A DNA stretch of 64,000 bases from an uncultured Hyphomicrobiales bacterium (GTDB lineage Bacteria > Pseudomonadota > Alphaproteobacteria > Rhizobiales > Rhizobiaceae), in NCBI GenBank assembly GCA_943908365.1, contig CALTTH010000004.1, forward strand, positions 26,726-90,725, given 5' to 3'. A model generated the notes under the pieces. It did no database searches. It was not told where the DNA came from and worked only from the letters and a program-made list of their open reading frames with translations. Numbering within the stretch: position 1 is the stretch's first letter; each line of letters begins with the position of its first letter. Below are positions 1 through 7,660 of this stretch, one piece after another. Both the position numbers and the translations under genes were made by a program.

Positions 1-2
1 GT

Positions 3-1847
3 GATGCCATCGAAATTCCGTCGATGGTAGAACTGTCGGATTTCGAAGTCCATCAAAGGGCCGCCATACGAACATCGCTTGGCGTGAACCCGGACGAGAC
101 CCTTATCGGCTGGGTCGGCAGGCTGGATCCCAAAAAAAACGTCGAGGATTTCATCGAAGCCGCGGCACTGGTTCATGCCCGCGATCCGAGAACCCGCTTC
201 GTGATCATCGGCGGACCGGACGCCTTCCTTCCAGACTATGCTGTACACCTGCAGTCACTTGCAACGAGCCGAAATTTGGACCGCGCATTGCGCTTCCTGG
301 GTGATCGAAAGGATATCCCGACCCTGCTGTCGGCGATGGACATATTTGTTTGGTTGTCAAAGGGCGAAGGCATGCCACATGTCATCGCGGAAGCCGGCGC
401 TGCCGCCCTCCCCGTCATTGCCACACCCGACAACGGCGCGATACAGCAGATAGAAGACGGTGTGAGCGGTATTTTCGTGCCGTTTAACAATCCCTCCGTC
501 GTTGCCGAAGCCATGGAACGGCTGATAGCAAACCCCGCTTTGCGTGAGACCCTAGGACAAGCGCTTCAACGGAAGGTGGAAGCCACATACAGCGTTACAG
601 CTGTCCTTCCTCAATGGGAAAAGCTGTTTGCTGAGGTGCTGAGTGGGCGAAAGCCTTCTGGACCGACGGGTCTGTTCAAGTCTTTCTTACAAGGCGGCTT
701 CGAATGTTCGACGCACCGGCTCCGCTCTACCGGCTCAGCTGAAGGTCGACGTCTTGACATGATTGCTGTGGTCGGTCACGACGTGCATGCGGCTCGAGAT
801 TACAACCAGCTTGCAGACTTCAACATTCGAACCGTTCGCGATGGCTTTCGTTGGCATCTTATCGAAAGACAAGGTGGCTATGACTGGTCAAGCATTCGTC
901 CGATGCTAAGGGCGGCCCAATCAACCGGAACGCAGGTGATCTGGGACTTGCTGCACTATGGATGGCCGGACGATCTCGACATTTGGTCGCCGCAGTTTGT
1001 CGATCGATTTGCCCTGTTTGCCGGCGCATGTGCTCGATTGGTGCGTGAGGAGAGCGATGATGTCCCGTTCTACTGCCCCGTCAACGAAATCTCTTTCTTC
1101 TCCTGGGGCGGTGGGGATGCCGGCTATCTCAACCCCTTTGCGAATGGCCGCGGATACGAGCTCAAGGTACAGCTTGCCCGAGCGGCGATTGCTGCGATGG
1201 AAACTATCCTCATGATCGAGCCACGAGCGCGTTTCGTTCACTGTGATCCGGTCATCAATGTCATCACCGATCCTGCCCGACCATGGGAAGCGGGCGCGAG
1301 CGAGGGTCACAGGCAAGCGCAGTTTCAAGGTTGGGACCTTATTTCCGGAAGAATGTGGCCCCAAATCGGTGGCAGGCCGGAGCTTCTCGATATCATCGGC
1401 GTCAATTACTATTTCAACAATCAGTGGATCCACGGCGGCCCCCCGATCGATATCGGCCATCCACTTTACAAGCCGCTGAGCAAGATACTGGCTGAAACCT
1501 ATGCGCGCTATGGCAGACCTATTCTGATTGCCGAGACGGGTATCGAAGACGAGCGGCGCGCGCAGTGGTTCGAATATGTGGCTTCGCAAGGAGCGAAAGC
1601 GATGCAGGCAGGTGTGCCTCTCGAGGGCATCTGCCTTTATCCGATCGTCAATCATCCCGGTTGGGACGATAACCGACCTTGCTTTAACGGACTTCTTTCC
1701 AGCGATATAACCGCGGAGAATTTCCGCTCGGTCTACCAGCCCCTCGCCGATGTATTGAGATCGAACCTAATGCCAGACGGAGGTCGTCTCCGCTCAGACA
1801 GCCCTCTCCCATCTTTAGTCTACAGTGGAAACGAACAACGCACCTAG
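3..1847 (+). CDS. Glycosyltransferase family 4 / clan GH-A glycosidase-like fusion protein (5' end outside window)
   Basis: The frame is open from the window edge, so the start and the N-terminal half of the GT-B fold are missing. The first ~215 visible residues are the C-terminal Rossmann half of a GT4 enzyme: the GWVGRLDPKKN segment, then an E-x7-E motif (EGMPHVIAE) near residue 120, which in this family contacts the nucleotide-sugar donor. Residues ~230-600 resemble a (beta/alpha)8 glycosidase of clan GH-A, closest in feel to family 1. An NE pair in PVNEISFF (bases ~1077-1100) could be the acid/base and the E in IAETG (bases ~1528-1542) the nucleophile. There is no signal peptide in the visible part. 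A transferase joined to a retaining-glycosidase-like domain is unusual, and the hydrolase half could instead act in substrate binding. The stop is followed at once by a RIME-like repeat. The GT4 call is firm; the glycosidase activity is inferred. Confidence 0.8.
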   Translation, partial: DAIEIPSMVELSDFEVHQRAAIRTSLGVNPDETLIGWVGRLDPKKNVEDFIEAAALVHARDPRTRFVIIGGPDAFLPDYAVHLQSLATSRNLDRALRFLGDRKDIPTLLSAMDIFVWLSKGEGMPHVIAEAGAAALPVIATPDNGAIQQIEDGVSGIFVPFNNPSVVAEAMERLIANPALRETLGQALQRKVEATYSVTAVLPQWEKLFAEVLSGRKPSGPTGLFKSFLQGGFECSTHRLRSTGSAEGRRLDMIAVVGHDVHAARDYNQLADFNIRTVRDGFRWHLIERQGGYDWSSIRPMLRAAQSTGTQVIWDLLHYGWPDDLDIWSPQFVDRFALFAGACARLVREESDDVPFYCPVNEISFFSWGGGDAGYLNPFANGRGYELKVQLARAAIAAMETILMIEPRARFVHCDPVINVITDPARPWEAGASEGHRQAQFQGWDLISGRMWPQIGGRPELLDIIGVNYYFNNQWIHGGPPIDIGHPLYKPLSKILAETYARYGRPILIAETGIEDERRAQWFEYVASQGAKAMQAGVPLEGICLYPIVNHPGWDDNRPCFNGLLSSDITAENFRSVYQPLADVLRSNLMPDGGRLRSDSPLPSLVYSGNEQRT

Positions 1848-1949
1848 AGCGTGTCGCCAATAAGTGTGCAGAGGTTTTGCGATGACGACATGGGATAACA
1901 GAGGACCTCAAGTGTGTGAGCGAATCTAAGAGATCGCGACACGCTTTAG
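1848..1949. repeat. RIME-like rhizobial intergenic repeat, copy 1
   Basis: A ~100-bp element beginning directly after the preceding stop codon. It has 10-bp perfect inverted ends (1848-1857 AGCGTGTCGC and 1936-1945 GCGACACGCT) and an internal core AAGTGTGCAG-GTTTTGCGAT shared with the copy at 54893-54996. This looks like the Rhizobium-specific intergenic mosaic elements, which are non-coding and can fold in RNA. Confidence 0.75.
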
Positions 1950-2347
1950 GTCATGCTCTCTCCGAGTTTTTCCTGAGTGGGAAGACGACGATCTTTGCCG
2001 AAGTCGGCTTAGAAATAAGCGGCGAGGAAACTTTATCTGGCGTGGTTGATATTGAGTAGGGCATCTCAAGCATACGAATTCTCGAGATGTCAGTACCCAT
2101 ATTTGGACCCGCAGCTTGCCCTGGATTGATGCGAATGATCGAGCAGTACCCGATCGCCTTGGAGGGGCGCCACGACAGTTGCAGCGGTGTGGTCTGACGT
2201 ACTCAAGACCGCAGCGCTTGAGCAGGACTGTCAGCCCGATGTGAACATGTGGGCGGCGGCGCGGCAGATCGGGGCGTGCGGAAAAACTTGAAGTTGAACG
2301 CAACAGTCGATATGCGACAGTCTTCCAATCGATAAAACGAGGACAAT
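1950..2347. other. Intergenic region upstream of the cold-shock gene
   Basis: About 400 bases with no convincing gene. Short frames exist on both strands but lack ribosome sites and recognisable motifs. The last 100-150 bases probably form the promoter and 5' leader of the cold-shock gene. No clear sigma-70 promoter could be assigned. Confidence 0.5.
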
Positions 2348-2551
2348 ATGGCAACTGGTACTGTTAAATTTTTCGCACAGGATAAGGGCTTCGGCTTCAT
2401 TACCCCAGACAACGGCGGTCCGGACGTCTTTGTTCACATCTCCGCGGTGAGCTTCGGTGGCGCTTTGACCGACGGACAGAAGGTTAGCTATGATGTCGGC
2501 CAGGACCGTAAGACGGGCAAGGCAAAGGCAGAGAACGTAACTGTTCTGTAA
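2348..2551 (+). CDS. cspA: Cold-shock protein, CspA family
   Basis: A 67-residue single-domain cold-shock protein, the usual length for the family. It contains the RNP1-like KGFGFI and RNP2-like DVFVHIS motifs that form the nucleic-acid-binding face of the five-stranded beta barrel. These proteins bind single-stranded RNA and DNA in the cytoplasm and act as RNA chaperones. The ATG is preceded by ACGAGGACAAT, giving a GAGG ribosome site at good spacing. The gene stands alone, with a long non-coding stretch upstream that could hold a regulatory leader and a GC-rich hairpin just after the stop. Rhizobiaceae carry several paralogs, so the specific symbol is loose and a role in cold adaptation itself is not certain. 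Confidence 0.93.
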   Translation: MATGTVKFFAQDKGFGFITPDNGGPDVFVHISAVSFGGALTDGQKVSYDVGQDRKTGKAKAENVTVL

Positions 2552-2559
2552 TTACGCTA

Positions 2560-2585
2560 TGGCCCCGTCTCTATTGCCGGGGCCA
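2560..2585 (+). terminator. Stem-loop after the cold-shock gene
   Basis: TGGCCCCG (2560-2567) pairs perfectly with CGGGGCCA (2578-2585) across a 10-base loop, 8 bases after the cspA stop. There is no T tract, so intrinsic termination is plausible but unproven. Confidence 0.5.
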
Positions 2586-2713
2586 CGCACAACCTGACAA
2601 AACTGCCGCACACTCGTTGCGATTGCAAAAATAGTAGATTGAACGAGAGCACATGTTTGGGCGTAAAATACCGCCTTCGCCCACGCGCTGCATGCTGCCC
2701 GCGCCCCACTGGA

Positions 2714-3688
2714 TCACAAACTTCCTCCGTTGACCGCTTCACCAACAGTGTCAGCAACATAAGCCCCACGCTCCCCCATTGGCTTAGGTGAGCCGGTTGT
2801 CGAATCCTTACGCGTTTGATGCTCGAGTTCGGCGTTGATCTCTGCTCCGACGATCAGGATAACGACTGAAATCCACACCCAGACCATCAACCCAATGAGG
2901 GCGCCGAGAGTGCCGTAGGTCGCATTATAATTCGCGAAATTCTCAAGGTAGAACGAAAACAGGACCGAGGCGACCAGCCACAGCACCGCGCTGAAGACGA
3001 CGCCCCAGCTTAACCATTTGATCTTTGCTTCTTCGCGGCTTGGACCGTACCGGTAGATCATTGAAATTCCGCAGCCGAAGACAAGGATGATGAATGGCCA
3101 ACGCGCTAGACGGGCGAGAAACTCCTGCCAATCATCAAGCCACAGATACTTCAGAACTGCGGGCAGCACGCCAATAGCTGCAATCAGAATGATTGCGACG
3201 ACAAGCGCGCAAAAAGTGAACCCCAGGGATAGAAGGTTCAGACGAACCAGACTGCGCTTTTCATCTTCTTGATATGCGACATTCATCGCGTCGAACAATG
3301 CCTTCATACCGCTGTTGGCACTCCAGATCGCTACGAGCAAGCCGCCAAAGAACGCCAGACTTCTTGTCGATGTCGCCTGCTGCGTGAGAGATGTCAGCTG
3401 GTTCATTATCAAATCGAACGACCCAGGTGGGAAGACACCTGCAAGGAAACCGATGTGGGCCATAATCGCCGTGGGATCTGCGACAAATCCATAGAGTGCC
3501 ACCAAGGCACCGAGTGCCGGGAACAGCGAAAGCAACATGAAATAGGTGACGCCAGCAGCAATCAACGTCACGCGATCAGCCATGATCGCCTTGACGACGC
3601 GCCAGAACACATCCCTTAAACCCTTCGCCGGGATGTCCTGTGGTGCCTCGGCGTCACGGCCGCGATCGCCCCCAGTGTCGTCGCTCAT
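2714..3688 (-). CDS. YihY/BrkB family inner-membrane protein
   Basis: A 324-residue polytopic protein of the YihY/virulence-factor BrkB family (once mislabelled ribonuclease BN). Hydrophilic ends flank about six hydrophobic segments, beginning with DRVTLIAAGVTYFMLLSLFP, which matches the conserved start of the family core (A-x-x-x-A-x-Y-x-x-L-S-L-x-P). The conserved GALIGLMVWVWIS segment is near the C-terminus, followed by the family GAEINAELE motif. The ATG at 3688 was chosen over one 15 bases upstream because GGAGAG sits 7 bases before it. The gene is monocistronic, convergent with the cold-shock gene and divergent from the small gene at 3907. The molecular function of the family is not established; roles in membrane integrity or transport have been proposed. 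Confidence 0.88.
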   Translation of the reverse strand: MSDDTGGDRGRDAEAPQDIPAKGLRDVFWRVVKAIMADRVTLIAAGVTYFMLLSLFPALGALVALYGFVADPTAIMAHIGFLAGVFPPGSFDLIMNQLTSLTQQATSTRSLAFFGGLLVAIWSANSGMKALFDAMNVAYQEDEKRSLVRLNLLSLGFTFCALVVAIILIAAIGVLPAVLKYLWLDDWQEFLARLARWPFIILVFGCGISMIYRYGPSREEAKIKWLSWGVVFSAVLWLVASVLFSFYLENFANYNATYGTLGALIGLMVWVWISVVILIVGAEINAELEHQTRKDSTTGSPKPMGERGAYVADTVGEAVNGGSL

Positions 3689-3893
3689 TGATCTCTCCAG
3701 CACGCTCGTTCTGAAACCGCATCATAAACGAAATAGTTAACGTTTATCGCCTGTTAAGTTGCATGTTTCCCCAAACTATTCCGAACAGAGCTTGTCCATT
3801 CCTCAAGAAAATCGCGCCGGCAATTGCATCACGGTTTGTTTCAGGGCATCATAATCCGGCAGTACCAGCTGCATATTCTTCATTTGCAAATCC

Positions 3894-3906
3894 CAAGGAG
3901 GTACAA
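3894..3906 (+). promoter_or_regulatory. Strong ribosome binding site fixing the start at 3907
   Basis: AAGGAGGT followed by ACAA and ATG: a near-perfect Shine-Dalgarno that decides in favour of the ATG at 3907 over in-frame starts up to 144 bases upstream. Confidence 0.8.
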
Positions 3907-4137
3907 ATGGAAGGTGCACCCGTACGTTTTAGAGCAATAGAGGACTGTGAGGCCTCAGGAATTTCTGTCCCGGCCGGACCATACATCGGTCGAGAAAAAA
4001 TCCAGGCGACGGATAACGATCCGGCTGGACGGGAATTTCTTTACAGCCTCGACATGGCTGACAACGGTACAAGCCTAGACGTCACGCCGCTGGTTGAACT
4101 TGGCAAAATCACCTTTGTTCGGCAAAGCGCGCTCTAA
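3907..4137 (+). CDS. Small conserved-looking protein of unknown function (76 aa)
   Basis: I do not recognise this protein. It has 76 residues, is acidic and soluble, and has no signal peptide, membrane segment or cysteine cluster (a single Cys near residue 14). The sequence alternates short hydrophobic and polar stretches (VRFRAIED, ISVPAGPYIG, EFLYSLDM, ITFVRQSAL), as a small beta-rich domain would. It is believable as a gene because a near-consensus Shine-Dalgarno lies in front of the ATG and a perfect 13-bp-stem hairpin follows 27 bases after the stop. It lies alone between the divergent YihY gene and the convergent cyclase gene. Such small, strongly translated single-gene units are often stress or envelope accessory proteins, but nothing here shows that. 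Confidence 0.7.
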   Translation: MEGAPVRFRAIEDCEASGISVPAGPYIGREKIQATDNDPAGREFLYSLDMADNGTSLDVTPLVELGKITFVRQSAL

Positions 4138-4164
4138 TTAAACAATCGAAGATCGAATTTCCTG

Positions 4165-4196
4165 GGAAACCCTCCAAGTTGGAGGGTTTCCTTTAC
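4165..4196 (+). terminator. Intrinsic terminator after the 76-aa gene
   Basis: A perfect 13-bp stem, GGAAACCCTCCAA (4165-4177) with TTGGAGGGTTTCC (4179-4191), followed by a short CTTTACC tail. It sits between two convergent genes and could serve both directions. Confidence 0.75.
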
Positions 4197-4324
4197 CCCC
4201 TCCGAACAGATCCGCGATTGCGCCTATTTCGTTCTTACATGGTAACGTTTCTGGCTTAGAACGTTCCTCGCTCCGAAGGCCCTGAGCATGCCCTTGTCCG
4301 TGGCACCAATAGCGTTGAACATAG

Positions 4325-5536
4325 CTATGCGGCTTCGCGAACCCTGAACGTGCTGATCGGTCGAGAAATGTTTTTGACCTGCTGGAAACCAGCGTCTTCA
4401 AACTTTAGTTTTCTCTGCTTCCTGATGTGATCCCTGACGGACCGGGAGACACATATGCCTCCGGGCTCAGCGATGCCCTCAAGCCGAGCGGCGATGTTGA
4501 CGGTATCACCGAATATGTCTCCGTTATCTATGATGACGTCTCCGACATTCATTCCTATTCTAAATAGAAGGCGATCGTCGTTTGGCCTATCGGCATTGTG
4601 CGTCACCATAAATTTCTGGATCTGGAGCGCACAGTCGATCGCTGAAAGCGCGCTTGGAAATGCCGCAACGATGCTATCGCCCGCCGTCGTTATGATCACA
4701 CCGCTATTGTCTTCAATTATCGTGTCGATGACGTCTCTTGCCGCCTTTAAACGCTCGAGAGTGTCGGCCTCATTGTTTTCCATCAGCCTGCTGTAACCAA
4801 CAAGGTCAGCTGCCATGACCGCCATCAGGCGCCGGTCCGCGTGCGAAAGAAGTTCATCTCTCGTCCTTTCAGCCGCTTTCGCCCGTGTGACCGCGGCGCG
4901 CACCACCAGTATCGCCATACCGCCGACCATTATGGCGAACAACAAAAGGAGAAAGTGCATCCGCGTCTTCGCAGCGCTGGCTGCGTCGGAACGTTTCGCA
5001 AGCTGCTCCAGTCCATCCTTCTCCATCTGAGCCAACACAGACCGGATCCCATCCATGAGGATTTTACCCTGCCCGGTTTTGACGAGCGCAATCGCGCCGC
5101 TGTCGTCCCCATTGCGGCGATATTCCACGCTTTGTTCGAGCTCGGACTTCTTCTGTGCAACCAGACCCCGCAGGGTCGGGATGCTTCCTGTTTCGACAGA
5201 TGCGTCTTCCGCTCCCGCAGCAAGCTTATCGAGCATCCCATCAAGCGATCCCATCGCGGTCGTATAAGGCTTAAGGTAAAGCTGGTCGCCCGTGAGGAGG
5301 AACCCTCTCTGTCCGATTTCTGCGTCTTGAATGTGGGACATGAGGCTGGAGACATCTGTAAGATATGCAACGTTTCCCCGGACGGCCTCATCTGCTTTTT
5401 TGTCTTCTGACGATATCCAGAACGACAGGCAAATTGTCATGCACACACCGATTGCAACGACTGAAAGCGCTATTGGCATTGCCTTCTTTGCGAGCTGTTT
5501 GGAAATACTGGTTTCGATAGATGAAGTTCGGCGCAT
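4325..5536 (-). CDS. Membrane class III adenylate/guanylate cyclase with CHASE3 sensor domain
   Basis: A 403-residue protein. A first membrane segment (AMPIALSVVAIGVCMTICL, residues ~20-42) is followed by a periplasmic CHASE3-type helical domain with the hallmark EIGQRGFLLTGD and YLKPY segments. A second membrane segment (FLLLLFAIMVGGMAILVV) precedes the catalytic domain (residues ~230-400). The catalytic domain shows the first metal Asp in MAADLVGYSRLME, the second in TTAGDSIVAAF, and the FGDTVNIAARLE signature of rhizobial class III cyclases. It should make cAMP (or cGMP) in the cytoplasm in response to an unknown periplasmic signal. ATG 5536 was preferred over a TTG at 5575, since GGCGGAG precedes it. 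It is divergent from the diguanylate cyclase at 5831, so the intergenic 5537-5830 probably carries both promoters. Substrate specificity is inferred from the family. Confidence 0.88.
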   Translation of the reverse strand: MRRTSSIETSISKQLAKKAMPIALSVVAIGVCMTICLSFWISSEDKKADEAVRGNVAYLTDVSSLMSHIQDAEIGQRGFLLTGDQLYLKPYTTAMGSLDGMLDKLAAGAEDASVETGSIPTLRGLVAQKKSELEQSVEYRRNGDDSGAIALVKTGQGKILMDGIRSVLAQMEKDGLEQLAKRSDAASAAKTRMHFLLLLFAIMVGGMAILVVRAAVTRAKAAERTRDELLSHADRRLMAVMAADLVGYSRLMENNEADTLERLKAARDVIDTIIEDNSGVIITTAGDSIVAAFPSALSAIDCALQIQKFMVTHNADRPNDDRLLFRIGMNVGDVIIDNGDIFGDTVNIAARLEGIAEPGGICVSRSVRDHIRKQRKLKFEDAGFQQVKNISRPISTFRVREAA

Positions 5537-5830
5537 GCGTGCGGCTCCGCCAAGATAAAAGACTTCGAAAAGCAATCGGGAGATTCAATCCGCAGCTTGC
5601 GGAGACAAACGAACGACGACGAACATTGTTCAACGTCCCGCCTGTTAACATTCGCTTCGATTGACCTTTTGTGTCGCGCCTGCGGAAACGCCGATCCCTA
5701 CAGGCTCGCACGCGCCAACCCATCTTTTGATCTAGGACTTTCAATACTATTAAAGCACCGGTTACATATTATTCGTAAAGTCTCGGCAGCGCGGTCCACT
5801 CCAGTGCTTGAACCTACCCCAGGAAATCCG

Positions 5831-7300
5831 ATGATCGATGCTCTAGAGTCCGATATCTTCAACCTTGCGCCGATCGCCATGTGGATCGAAGATTTCAGCG
5901 CAGTGCAGGCACTTTTCGATGACTGGCGCTCCAAGGGAGTGACCGATATCAAAGCGTTTCTGAGAGAGGATCGCAGTCGCATTCATGCCTGTTCGACGCG
6001 GATCCGCGTTATCGCTGTCAACGCCAAAACGCTAAACCTTTTCGAAGCGGATAATCTCGAGCATTTGGTCGCCAATATCACTGCTGTTTTCCGCGATGAT
6101 ATGCTGGACACTCATATCAACGAACTGTCCGCGCTCTTCGACGGCGAAATGTCTTTTTCGAGCACGACCGTCAATTACACAATTTCCGGACGAAGGCTGG
6201 ACATCCAGTTGCGAGGAACAGTTCTACCGGGTCACGAAGAGACGCTCGGCAGGGTTCTTTTGACCACCGAGGATATCACCGAGCGCGAAGACGCCCGTCG
6301 TGCGGAAGCCGAACAAAGGCGTCAGGCGGAGGGCATTTTCCAGCATTCTCCGGTATCTCTGTGGATCGAGGATTTCAGTCGCATCCGCACGCTGATTGAA
6401 GACATTCGTGAGCGCGGCATCACCGACTTCCGCACATTCATGGACGTTCACCCGGAATTTGTGCGCCAATGTATGAGCGAGATCAGGGTTATAGACGTCA
6501 ATCAGTCAACGCTCGATCTATTCGGTGCAAGAGATCAAAACGATCTTCTGCACCGGCTTGGCGAAATTTTCCGTGACGACATGGAGAAGCCCTTCCGAGA
6601 ACAGCTGATGGAGCTTTGGAACGGCAATCTCTTTCATCACCGCGAAGTGGTGAATTACGCGCTAGATGGTTCGATGCGTCACATCTTGCTGCATTTCTCT
6701 GTATTCCCAGGTCACGAAGGCGATTGGTCTCGCGTACAGGTGGCGCTCGCCGACATCACAGCGCGCAAGAAGGCGGAAGCCTATCTCGAATATCTCGGAA
6801 AGCATGACGTCCTCACCAAACTCTACAATCGCGCCTTCTATGCCGACGAAATGAACCGCCTCGAGCGCAAGTCGCTGCGCCCTGTCTCAGCCGTCATCAT
6901 TGACCTCAATGGCTTGAAGGAGGCTAACGATCAACTTGGCCACGACGCAGGCGATGGACTCTTGCGCCGCTTCGGCGAGATCCTCAATGGCGCAGTCGCG
7001 GCGCCGAATTATGCTTGCCGGATAGGCGGAGATGAATTCGCGGTCCTGTTGCCCGGCGCAGATGCAAAATCCGCTGCCACAATGATGGAAACAATCCTTG
7101 AACTTCTGCGGATCAACAATCAGTTTTACTCGACTGCTCCTCTGAGCATGTCCTATGGCGTCGCGACCAGCGAAGCAGACGAGACAATCGAGTCCGTGGT
7201 CAAACGTGCTGACGCCCTCATGTATGAAAACAAGAAGGCACATTACGCCTCTATCAATCTCGGTGGCGCCCTGACCCGAGCAGAAGCTCGGAGACGATAA
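5831..7300 (+). CDS. Diguanylate cyclase with two tandem PAS-like domains (PAS-PAS-GGDEF)
   Basis: A 489-residue soluble protein. Two homologous sensor repeats each start with a WIEDFS motif (about residues 17-22 and 177-182). Both continue through a short helix ending in GVTD or GITD and later share an INVN/IDVN...LDLF-like PAS core and a PGHE segment. The C-terminal ~170 residues form a GGDEF domain with an intact RIGGDEF active-site loop and the upstream DLNGLKEANDQLGHDAGD substrate segment. It should condense two GTP to c-di-GMP. The RxxD inhibitory site is absent at its usual position before GGDEF. The ATG at 5831 was chosen because AGGA lies 6 bases upstream and the preceding 78 in-frame codons look non-coding. 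Divergent from the CHASE3 cyclase. Confidence 0.9.
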   Translation: MIDALESDIFNLAPIAMWIEDFSAVQALFDDWRSKGVTDIKAFLREDRSRIHACSTRIRVIAVNAKTLNLFEADNLEHLVANITAVFRDDMLDTHINELSALFDGEMSFSSTTVNYTISGRRLDIQLRGTVLPGHEETLGRVLLTTEDITEREDARRAEAEQRRQAEGIFQHSPVSLWIEDFSRIRTLIEDIRERGITDFRTFMDVHPEFVRQCMSEIRVIDVNQSTLDLFGARDQNDLLHRLGEIFRDDMEKPFREQLMELWNGNLFHHREVVNYALDGSMRHILLHFSVFPGHEGDWSRVQVALADITARKKAEAYLEYLGKHDVLTKLYNRAFYADEMNRLERKSLRPVSAVIIDLNGLKEANDQLGHDAGDGLLRRFGEILNGAVAAPNYACRIGGDEFAVLLPGADAKSAATMMETILELLRINNQFYSTAPLSMSYGVATSEADETIESVVKRADALMYENKKAHYASINLGGALTRAEARRR

Positions 7301-7660
7301 TCTGCGGTAGGATCGCACCCTCACTCCAAGCTGTCACATGACGAAGATGTTTGGGTACCAATAATTGGTGCCTACTAGGCCACCCCAAGCATCATCGGTT
7401 ATTTATGTCGCTAGAGGTGGTGCACTGATCGTGCAATTGGCAGCCCGAGCCCCGCCGCCGAAACTTGCGCATGCTTTGAAAATCAAAGGCGCGTTCTCTA
7501 AAAACGAGCCGCGTCGGATTTCGTCCGACCATTCTCTCGCTCGTCTGGAAGAAATTATCGCTCAACAGCATGAGAAAACCTTCCATACAGCTAAAGAGTC
7601 ACGTATGTTCAGCCTTTGTTCCAACGCCTCCTCTGCAATCTCAGCATTAAGTAATATCTT
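7301..7660. other. Intergenic region before the helicase gene
   Basis: About 360 bases without a supported gene. The imperfect inverted repeat GGTACCAAT-ATTGGTGCC near 7356-7374 is the only visible structure and has no T tract. The helicase promoter is presumably in the second half. Confidence 0.4.

Noticed and set aside
1926..2354. Minus-strand frame of 142 codons upstream of the cold-shock gene
   Set aside because: It overlaps the RIME repeat and the cold-shock leader, is rich in Arg and Ser with no motif, and has no ribosome site.
2714..3688. Ribonuclease BN
   Set aside because: The protein is a polytopic membrane protein of the YihY/BrkB family; the nuclease name came from an old misassignment.
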